Shown here piece after piece: positions 1 to 6,412 of a DNA stretch of 64,000 bases. Made by a program: the position numbers and the translations under genes. The notes below the pieces were generated by a model, which saw nothing but the letters and a program-made list of their open reading frames with translations, did no database searches and had not been told where the DNA came from. The stretch lies in NCBI GenBank assembly GCA_009268125.1, contig WBOU01000003.1:434001-498000 (forward strand). Reading direction: 5' to 3'. This stretch comes from Chloroflexia bacterium SDU3-3. GTDB lineage: Bacteria > Chloroflexota > Chloroflexia > Chloroflexales > Roseiflexaceae. Positions within the stretch are counted from its first letter, which is position 1. The number at the start of each line of letters is the position of its first letter.

Positions 1-2448
1 GCTCTGGGCAAGCCCAGCCTGCTGGTCGATGGGAAGGCCAGCAGCTGATGGCTCCTGCGGCGCAGGCGTTACGGCAGCGGCTGGCTCATCGGGCAGGCCA
101 GCATTGAGGCGCTCGTGCCGCTGGAAGCGGCGCGCCCATGCGGCGGGAGATCCAGGCTCAGGCGCTGCGCTGGGCGCGGCGGCCTGCGGCGCAGCCTCCG
201 GTGTAGGTGGCTGGCTCACTGGCACCGGCTGCTGTGCTGCTAGCTCTGCAGGCGCTGGCTCATCTGGGGCGCTTGTCAGGCGCTGGTGGCGCTGCATCCG
301 CAACGCCCACGCCTGGGCCGAGTCGGGGTCCAGCGTTGTAGGATCGACCTGTAGGGGCGTGGGCGCAGGCCCTGGGCGCAGATCGCGCCGCATGCGCTCC
401 ATCACACGCTGCACCTCAGGCGACACCGGCGCTGCATCCGGTGCCGCTGTGGGCTGGCTCGCTGGCTCGCTGGCTCGCTGGCGAGCTTGCTCCATAAATC
501 GCTGCGCCTCTGCCGACACCGGGCGCTCTTCGGCTGTGCTGGGAGCAGGCTCAGGGGCGCTGTTGGCGCGCTGGCGCATCCGCTCCATAAACCGCTGCGC
601 CTCTGCCGACACCGGGCGGTTCTCCCAAAAGCTCGGCTGCTCAGGGGCGCTGTTGGCGCGCTGGCGCATCCGCTCCATAAACCGCTGCGCCTCTGCCGAC
701 ACCGGGCGGTTCTCCAGCGCAGGATTATTTTGGTCGGTAGCCTGGGTCATGTTCCGGCGCATGCGCTCCATCACCTTGCGCACCTGCTCGGGAACATCAG
801 GGGCGATCTCGGGGAAGCTATTTGCTGGCGCATCGGCCTGCTGCGGCGCAACCTGCTGCGGCGCGGGCGCATCGGTCTGCTGCGCAGGCGCAGCCTGCGG
901 CTGGGCGGTCTGCTGCGACACAGGCGCATTGGCCTGCGGCTGGGCGGTCTGCTGCGGCACAGGCGCATTGGCCTGCGGCTGGGCGGTCTGCTGCGGCACA
1001 GGCGCATTGGCCTGCGGCTGGGCGGTCTGCTGCTGCGCGGGCGCATCGGCCTGCGGCTGCACCACCTGCTGTGGTGCAGTGCTCGGCTGTGCCATCTCAG
1101 GGGGTGCGACCTGCAGCTCGCCTGACGGCTCAAGCTCATCAGTCGGAGCCTCTTTATCCACCGCCCGCAGATCAGCCTTTGGCTGCCGCCGCCCCGATGA
1201 GCGCTGGCGCGGCTTTGTCGAATCAGGCGATGTCGCCGAATCAAGCTGTTCTGCATTCACATCAGGCTGCGATGCGGCCACCTGCTGGCTCGGCCCGGTA
1301 TCCGCGCTCGGCTGCGATGCGGCCTCCGGCACCACCGGCGAGGAGGGCTGGACATCCACATCGTGGGCCTCGCTCATGCGGCGGCCCATGGGGACGCGTG
1401 CGCGCGGGCGCGGAGCCGCAGGAGCGGCCTCTGCGCTCGGCTCCTGGATCGCAGATGAGATATCAGCTTGGGGTGCGGCGCTCGACTGCTGTGGCGCAAC
1501 CTGCTGGCTCGGCGCAACATCACGGCCTGCCTGCTGCGGCGCGACCTGCTGGCTTGGTGCGACATCCTGGCCCGCCTGCTGTGGCGCGGTAGTTGGCTGG
1601 GCTACCGGCACATTCTGGCTCGGCGCAACCTGCTGGCTTGGAGCCACATCACGGCCTAGCTGCTGGGACGCGGTAGTGGGCTGCGGCGCAACCTGCTGGC
1701 TTGGTGCCACATCACGGCCTAGCTGCTGCGGCGCAGTAGTTGGCTGCGACGCGACCTGCTGGCTTGGAGCCACATCCTGGCCCGCCTGCTGTGGCGTGGT
1801 AGTTGGCTGCGGCGCGAGCTGCTGGCTTGGAGCCACATCATGGCCCGCCTGCTGTGGCGCGGTGGTTGGCTGGGCTACTGGCACATTCTGGCTCGGCGCG
1901 AGCTGCTGGCTTGGAGCCACATCCTGGCTCACCTGCTGCGGCACGGCGCTCGGCGGCTGCACCACGCTCGGCGGCCGAGCCGCCTGCTGGCTCGGCGCAA
2001 CATCCTGGCCCACCTGCTGCGGCACGGCGCTCGGCGGCTGCACCGAGGCACGGTAGTCGGCGAGATCGGACTGAGGCAGAGGTGGCATGGCCTGCTGTGG
2101 CAGATCGGGCTGTAGCAACGGCTCGCCGAAGAGCGACTCGATGGCGGGCAGCACATCGGGCGAGGGGGCAAACGCATCGCCCGAGAAATCAACTGGCAGC
2201 TCCCGCATAGGCTCAAGCGGCTGCTCAGCATCTTCCCACGGCATAGTCGCCAGCGGGGCTGCCATCGCCGCCACAGGAGCATCAGATGCTTGCATCTGGG
2301 GCATCAGCTGGGGCGCAACAAAGCGCACCTGGCCTTCGGAGGCTTGAGGTAGAGATGATTGAGAGCCGAGCAGCGGGTGGCGCGCGATCAGCGACCGCGC
2401 CAGCTCGCGCTGGTGGCGTATGCGACTGAGCAGCAGTTGATCTCTCAT
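1..2448 (-). CDS. Repeat-rich Q/P/A protein of the eCIS operon, 3' end outside window
   Basis: The frame is open from an ATG at 2448 to the window edge, so at least 816 codons are present and the C-terminus is missing. It begins MRDQLLLSRIRHQRELARS. The start lies 3 bases after the upstream tube gene's stop, which implies co-transcription. After about 130 ordinary residues comes a low-complexity stretch with units such as DVAPSQQVAPQ, then three 39-bp (13-residue) copies of AQPQANAPVPQQT around 927-1045. Next come charged amphipathic units of the type PVSAEAQRFMERMRQRA, repeated on a 90-bp spacing around 480-715. I do not recognise a family. Position suggests a structural, linker or length-determining component of the injection system, but that is inference. 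Its antisense frames are also long because of the repeats. Confidence 0.8.
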   Translation of the reverse strand, partial: MRDQLLLSRIRHQRELARSLIARHPLLGSQSSLPQASEGQVRFVAPQLMPQMQASDAPVAAMAAPLATMPWEDAEQPLEPMRELPVDFSGDAFAPSPDVLPAIESLFGEPLLQPDLPQQAMPPLPQSDLADYRASVQPPSAVPQQVGQDVAPSQQAARPPSVVQPPSAVPQQVSQDVAPSQQLAPSQNVPVAQPTTAPQQAGHDVAPSQQLAPQPTTTPQQAGQDVAPSQQVASQPTTAPQQLGRDVAPSQQVAPQPTTASQQLGRDVAPSQQVAPSQNVPVAQPTTAPQQAGQDVAPSQQVAPQQAGRDVAPSQQVAPQQSSAAPQADISSAIQEPSAEAAPAAPRPRARVPMGRRMSEAHDVDVQPSSPVVPEAASQPSADTGPSQQVAASQPDVNAEQLDSATSPDSTKPRQRSSGRRQPKADLRAVDKEAPTDELEPSGELQVAPPEMAQPSTAPQQVVQPQADAPAQQQTAQPQANAPVPQQTAQPQANAPVPQQTAQPQANAPVSQQTAQPQAAPAQQTDAPAPQQVAPQQADAPANSFPEIAPDVPEQVRKVMERMRRNMTQATDQNNPALENRPVSAEAQRFMERMRQRANSAPEQPSFWENRPVSAEAQRFMERMRQRANSAPEPAPSTAEERPVSAEAQRFMEQARQRASEPASQPTAAPDAAPVSPEVQRVMERMRRDLRPGPAPTPLQVDPTTLDPDSAQAWALRMQRHQRLTSAPDEPAPAELAAQQPVPVSQPPTPEAAPQAAAPSAAPEPGSPAAWARRFQRHERLNAGLPDEPAAAVTPAPQEPSAAGLPIDQQAGLAQS

Positions 2449-2451
2449 GAT

Positions 2452-2886
2452 TTATCCAATCTGCAACCCTGCGTGGGCCAGCTCAAGAGTCTCGATAGCT
2501 ACCGAGTTCGCTTTCGCATCAAACTGAGGGCCGATCCAGCGCACCGGAAAGGCGTTGAGAAAGTTCCAGCGGGCGATCTCGTTGCCTTCCATGTCATACA
2601 TCACCAGCGAGAGATTGCGGCGCTTGATCTTCTTGCCCCCAACGATGTCCATATACCACTTGAACATATCGCTCTTGCCGATCACGCCGCGCTTCAGCGT
2701 GATATTCCCCACGCGGGTTCGGCCAGGCAGGCGGTGGACAAAGCCATTGTTGCCACCCTCAGCGTACTCCATCACCTCGGTCTCAACCTGCAGGCCGCTC
2801 ACCTCGGTGAAGACCGCGTGTGCGACACCATCGATCAGCACATAAAATCGATTGTTGGTATAGCTTTTCGCCGAAACACTTGTCAT
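2452..2886 (-). CDS. eCIS inner tube protein, second copy (gp19/Afp5-like)
   Basis: A 144-residue protein of the T4 gp19-like tail tube family (DUF/PF06841 type), which forms or caps the inner tube of contractile injection machines. Family hallmarks visible are FYVLIDGVAHAVFTEVSGL near the N-terminus, the central GNITLKRGVIG strand, FKWYMDIV, and the LSLVMYDMEGNEIARWNF segment before a C-terminal ETLELAHAGL. It differs clearly from the other tube protein at 3472-3912; Afp/PVC systems likewise carry more than one tube paralogue, with the divergent one acting as adaptor to the spike/baseplate. Its ATG overlaps the stop of the preceding small gene (ATGA), indicating translational coupling. Confidence 0.9.
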   Translation of the reverse strand: MTSVSAKSYTNNRFYVLIDGVAHAVFTEVSGLQVETEVMEYAEGGNNGFVHRLPGRTRVGNITLKRGVIGKSDMFKWYMDIVGGKKIKRRNLSLVMYDMEGNEIARWNFLNAFPVRWIGPQFDAKANSVAIETLELAHAGLQIG

Positions 2887-3044
2887 GATCGTTTCCTTCC
2901 ACCTTGTTTCACCTGTCCGGTGCGCGCATTGGAGAGCCGGACATCTTCTTGAAACAGCCGGTAGACCTTCTCGGCGAGCTTTTTAACATCGATCTGATCG
3001 GCCTTCGGCTGCGCGCTGTTTGAGCTGGGTGGCTGCTTCGTCAT
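2883..3044 (-). CDS. Small conserved-position eCIS protein, 53 aa
   Basis: A short gene starting at the ATG at 3044-3042 and reading MTKQPPSSNSAQPKADQIDV followed by KKLAEKVYRLFQEDVRLSNA. It sits 3 bases after the stop of the tail-assembly-type gene, and its TGA overlaps the ATG of the second tube gene (ATGA at 2886-2883). The middle is a predicted amphipathic helix rich in K, L, E and R. Both boundaries are coupled to real genes, which is the main reason to accept it. Small helical proteins are common between tube genes of eCIS clusters, possibly as baseplate linkers or chaperones; the exact role is unknown. Confidence 0.7.
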   Translation of the reverse strand: MTKQPPSSNSAQPKADQIDVKKLAEKVYRLFQEDVRLSNARTGQVKQGGRKRS

Positions 3045-3047
3045 AGC

Positions 3048-3401
3048 TTATGAATCCAGATCGAGCATAAAGTGAGTGCCGCAGGAAGGGCATGCCGTCT
3101 CGACCACATTACCGCCGCTGCTATTCACTCGACTATAGAGTTGCTGAAGATAGATAAAATCGCTCGCAAAGAGCTGCTCAACCACGGCCACCCCTGGGCG
3201 ATTGATCGTACCCAGCTTGGTGAGGACGCGGCCCAGCAGCAGCACTGGCAGATACGCCTCGTTGGTCCGCACCCGCGGGTCGCCGAGTGGCTCGATCTCG
3301 TCGAGCGCGGTCGCCCGACGCATCACGCCCTGGCGATGCAGGGTGCCCCGCTCATCGACGAATCCGCAGGGCAGCGTGAAGTCAAATTCTGTTTGCAGCA
3401 T
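3048..3401 (-). CDS. Phage tail assembly-type protein with C-terminal Cys pair
   Basis: A 117-residue protein starting MLQTEFDFTLPCGFVDERG, with the pattern DFTLPxGFVDExGTLHRxGVMRRATALDEI seen in phage-tail-assembly-chaperone-like proteins of contractile systems. Such proteins usually bind tape-measure or baseplate components during assembly rather than remaining structural; here that role is inferred. The C-terminus has CPSC followed by GTHFMLDLDS, a possible half zinc ribbon. It lies between the two tube genes in the eCIS operon. No strong Shine-Dalgarno is visible in front of the ATG at 3401, so translation may depend on upstream coupling. Confidence 0.75.
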   Translation of the reverse strand: MLQTEFDFTLPCGFVDERGTLHRQGVMRRATALDEIEPLGDPRVRTNEAYLPVLLLGRVLTKLGTINRPGVAVVEQLFASDFIYLQQLYSRVNSSGGNVVETACPSCGTHFMLDLDS

Positions 3402-3471
3402 AGTGGCGGTATATGCGGCATAGGGCAGCGGCGCTCCTACGAGCGATCCGCTGCCCTACGCCGCACCCCTA

Positions 3472-3912
3472 TTACATCACGCGCTCGTACGCCTCGATCG
3501 CGAGCTCCAGCTCCTCGACCGCGATCTCGTTCGAGGTCGCGTTCACCGAAGGGCCGTTCAGCTTGCAGGGCCAGGCGTTCACAAAATTCCAGCGGGCGAT
3601 CTCGCGGCCATCGTGCGAGTAAAGCACCAGCGAGCCGTTCTTGCGGGCCTCGTTGATCTTGCCTTCCTCGACCACCTTGCGCCACTTCCACATGTCCATG
3701 TCGTCGGTGATGCCCTGCTTGAGCTGGACGTTGTTGATCTTCAGGTTGCCGGCCAGCTTCTTCAGGCGATACTTGCCATCCGGGCCCACAGCCTTGTCGT
3801 CAACAACCTCGTTCTCGCTGCCGAGGCCCGAGCACTCGCGGAAAGCGCCGGTGATCTTGCCCTGGAACTCAAGGGCGAACCAGGGTGAAAGGAATGCATC
3901 GATTTCGGGCAT
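3472..3912 (-). CDS. eCIS inner tube protein, first copy (gp19/Afp1-like)
   Basis: A 146-residue tail tube protein. The N-terminal FALEFQGKITGAFRECSGLG, the basic YRLKKLAGNLKINNVQLKQG strand, DMDMWKWRKVVEEGK and SLVLYSHDGREIARWNFVNA are characteristic of the gp19-like tube family, whose hexameric rings stack inside the sheath. The ATG at 3912 is preceded by AAGGAG at good spacing. It follows the sheath gene by about 95 bases, an interval containing a hairpin (3956-3987). Being next to the sheath gene, it is the likely major tube subunit, with the 2452-2886 product as specialised paralogue. Confidence 0.92.
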   Translation of the reverse strand: MPEIDAFLSPWFALEFQGKITGAFRECSGLGSENEVVDDKAVGPDGKYRLKKLAGNLKINNVQLKQGITDDMDMWKWRKVVEEGKINEARKNGSLVLYSHDGREIARWNFVNAWPCKLNGPSVNATSNEIAVEELELAIEAYERVM

Positions 3913-3955
3913 GACTGTACTCCTTGCCTAGTAAAACGAATACCACGATCCAGGT

Positions 3956-3987
3956 GCAGGCGAGGTATATGATAGCACCTCACCTGC
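3956..3987 (-). other. Hairpin between sheath and tube genes
   Basis: GCAGG-c-GAGGT pairs with ACCTC-a-CCTGC around a 10-base loop, with one opposed mismatch. It is not followed by a T run on the minus strand, so it is more likely an mRNA processing or stability element than a terminator. Its place between sheath and tube genes could tune their relative expression. Confidence 0.5.
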
Positions 3988-4007
3988 CCCTGAGACAACC
4001 ACTTTAT

Positions 4008-5564
4008 TTAGGAGCCGCCGCCAGAGAACTGGCTGAAGCGGAAGATCACGAACTCGGCGGGCTTCGTCGGGGCCAGACCGACCTCGATGATCAGCTTGCC
4101 CTGGTCGCGGGTCTCCGACGGGTTCAGCTCGGCGTCGCAGCGCACGTAGAACGCCTCCTGCGGCGAGAGGCCGAAGAGCATGCCATCGCGCCACACGGTG
4201 GTGAGGAACGCGCTGACATCGCGGCGGACGCGAGCCCACAGGCCGGGGTCGTTCGGCTCGAACACCACCCACTGGGTGCCGTTCTCGATCGACTTCTCGA
4301 CGTAGTTGAACAGGCGGCGGACGCTGACGTAGCGCCAGGCCGGGTCGCTCGACAGGGTGCGGGCACCCCAGACGCGCACGCCGCGGCCCGTGAAGCTGCG
4401 GATGCAGTTCACGCCGATCGGGTTGAGCACATCCTGCTCGCCCTTGGTGATCTCGATGGCGGGGTTGAGCGCCATGCGGATGACCTCGTTGGCGGGGGCC
4501 TTGTGCACGCCGCGCTCGACGTCGTTGCGCGCCCACACGCCGGCCATGTGGCCGCTGGGCGGAACCGCAAGCGGCTTGCCGTCGGGGCCGTTCACCATCA
4601 GCCAGGGGTAGTACAGCGCGGCGAACTTCGAGTCGTAGTTGGTCTCCGACTCGCGCCACTTCTTGACCTCCTGCGGGGTCAGGTTGGGCAGCGGGTCGAT
4701 GATGGCCATGCGGTCGCCCATGCGCTCGCAGTGAGCGATCATGGCCAGCTGCACCGCCTTCACGCCGTCGCGATCGATCGCGCCCGAGATGTACGCCGAC
4801 ATCAGGTCGGGGCAGCAGATCATCGTGGCGTCCTCGGCGATCTCCAGGCCTTCCAGGCCCGAGCGATCAACCACGTTGCCGATCAGGTGGTTGGTCTGCA
4901 GCGCGGTGGGGGCCGGGGCCGGGGCAGCCTTGATCAGGTAGTTGCCAGCCTCGGGCATGCGATCCACCAGCGAGCCGGTGCCGGTAGCCTCGGCGACCGC
5001 CACAACCTTGGATGCCTGGTTGATGGTGTCCGTCACCGGCTTGCCCTTGCGACCCAGGTTGACGTTCTCGTAGGTCTCCTCGATATCGCCAGCCTTGACG
5101 TGCACCGTGAAGGTGCCCTCGCCCGGGGCCTCGCCGGTAGGCGGAAGCACCTCGACCTGGATGTCGGGGGCGCTCGAGTCCTTGGCGCTGAAAGTCAGCG
5201 AGGGGGTGGCCTTCGACGAGCGGCTGGGCAGCTGCAGCTGGGCTGGCTTGGCATCGGCGGCGGAGCCAGCGCCGGGCGGGACCACGCGGGTCACGTAGCA
5301 GCGCGAGCCACCGTTCATGAAATAGCCGTAGACTGCATGCGAGAGAAATGCCCCCGGGATGTGCGGGTTGCGCAGACCACTCTCATCAAGTGCGCCGAAC
5401 GTCTCGACGTACTGCGTCCAGTTGGTGATCAGCTGGGGCTTGTTGGCCGGGCCAGCGGGCGCGAAGCCTACGAAGGCCGCCATAGCTGTACCAACACCCT
5501 CGATCGGACGCGGACCAGTGTTAACCTCTTCAATGTAGACGCCGGGAGACAAGTACTCGGGCAT
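4008..5564 (-). CDS. eCIS contractile sheath protein
   Basis: A 518-residue tail sheath protein. The N-terminus MPEYLSPGVYIEEVNTGPRP and the following TAMAAFVGFAPAGPANKP are the standard sheath opening. The C-terminal half has NEVIRMALNPAIEITKGEQD, INCIRSFTGRGVRVWGARTL-like and FEPNDPGLWARVRRDV segments that form the conserved core and handshake region of the family. The sheath contracts to drive the tube through the target envelope. An insertion around residues 100-230, more variable in sequence, probably forms the outward-facing domain. AAGGAG precedes the ATG at 5564. It follows the second DUF4255 gene by 15 bases. Confidence 0.95.
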   Translation of the reverse strand: MPEYLSPGVYIEEVNTGPRPIEGVGTAMAAFVGFAPAGPANKPQLITNWTQYVETFGALDESGLRNPHIPGAFLSHAVYGYFMNGGSRCYVTRVVPPGAGSAADAKPAQLQLPSRSSKATPSLTFSAKDSSAPDIQVEVLPPTGEAPGEGTFTVHVKAGDIEETYENVNLGRKGKPVTDTINQASKVVAVAEATGTGSLVDRMPEAGNYLIKAAPAPAPTALQTNHLIGNVVDRSGLEGLEIAEDATMICCPDLMSAYISGAIDRDGVKAVQLAMIAHCERMGDRMAIIDPLPNLTPQEVKKWRESETNYDSKFAALYYPWLMVNGPDGKPLAVPPSGHMAGVWARNDVERGVHKAPANEVIRMALNPAIEITKGEQDVLNPIGVNCIRSFTGRGVRVWGARTLSSDPAWRYVSVRRLFNYVEKSIENGTQWVVFEPNDPGLWARVRRDVSAFLTTVWRDGMLFGLSPQEAFYVRCDAELNPSETRDQGKLIIEVGLAPTKPAEFVIFRFSQFSGGGS

Positions 5565-5579
5565 GGAAGTGGCTCCTTA

Positions 5580-6398
5580 CTAAGGCTCTTCAATAACCAG
5601 GTCGTAGGAAGCAGATGGTATAGACAGCGTCGCGGTCGAGGCAGTGCCATCGCGACGAGTGAGTGTCACAGTGTAGGTGCCCGGCATAAAGATGCGGAGG
5701 GCGTAGCGTCCCTGCTCATCGGTGATGCTGCTCTCGGCGGTGCCCACCAGATCGACCGTCACGCCCTCGGCGGGGGTGCCGTCGGCCATGCGCACGGTGC
5801 CGCCGATCCGGGTCGGCGATTCCTCCACAGCATTGTTATCGCGCTGGCTGGTGCGCACGCTGCTGCTCAGCACCACCGGCACATTGAACTCGATCTCCAG
5901 ATCCATCGGCATGATCAGCTTCAGGATGACCGATGGACGCGGGGGCAGGTCGAAGCCGCCCCAAAGATCGATCGGGCGGGGCAGGCCCTCGGTGCCGCCG
6001 ATATGGGTGCTGAAGGGTGTCTCCAGCGCGGCCAGCTGCTTGGGTAGAAGATCGGAGGGCAGCGGCGAGAAGCGCAGCAGCGTGGCCAGCGCCCGCCAGA
6101 GGATGGTATGCTCATCCTCAGTGCTGCTGGCGAATGCGCTCACTAGGTAGTAAAGATCGAAGTGGCGCGGCGGCACACGGAACTGCGCCTGGTTGCTGCC
6201 GCGCGACACCTGGGGCGCGCCCGAGCGCCTATCGGTGTTCTCCGACATCTCAAATAGAAACATGTTGATCGTTGGGCGCATGAGCGACTCAGACCACTCG
6301 CGCGTCGGGCGATCAAAGCGCACATCGATCTCGGCGGGGTTGATATTGCCCCGATCGTGTAGCAGCCGAAAGAAAGTTGTGTGAATGCCTGCGAGCAT
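5580..6398 (-). CDS. DUF4255 protein with C-terminal carboxypeptidase-regulatory-like domain
   Basis: A 272-residue protein. Residues 1-185 show the DUF4255 (Pvc16 N-terminal) pattern: FDRPTREWSESLMRPTINMF, PRHFDLYYLVSAFA and HTILWRALATLLRF. Residues about 195-272 (IGGTVRMADGTPAEGVTVDL, TDEQGRYALRIFMPGTYTVT) match the beta-sandwich of carboxypeptidase-regulatory-like domains, often used in surface adhesion. DUF4255 proteins of Afp/PVC cap the sheath-tube end. Because a shorter DUF4255 gene starts the operon, this one may be a decorated cap or end-fibre paralogue; that role is inference. It starts 14 bases after the DUF4157 gene's stop. Confidence 0.85.
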   Translation of the reverse strand: MLAGIHTTFFRLLHDRGNINPAEIDVRFDRPTREWSESLMRPTINMFLFEMSENTDRRSGAPQVSRGSNQAQFRVPPRHFDLYYLVSAFASSTEDEHTILWRALATLLRFSPLPSDLLPKQLAALETPFSTHIGGTEGLPRPIDLWGGFDLPPRPSVILKLIMPMDLEIEFNVPVVLSSSVRTSQRDNNAVEESPTRIGGTVRMADGTPAEGVTVDLVGTAESSITDEQGRYALRIFMPGTYTVTLTRRDGTASTATLSIPSASYDLVIEEP

Positions 6399-6412
6399 AC
6401 ATCTCTAACTAG

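Noticed and set aside
29-2056. 675-codon plus-strand open frame full of C, G and A residues
   Set aside because: It is antisense to the repeat-rich Q/P/A gene. The minus frame begins directly after the tube gene and has structured repeats (13- and 30-residue units), while this frame is a composition artefact.
3924-6047. 707-codon plus-strand open frame
   Set aside because: It is antisense to the sheath gene and the DUF4255 gene, both with clear family motifs; the product is basic His/Arg/Asp-rich nonsense typical of GC-rich shadow frames.
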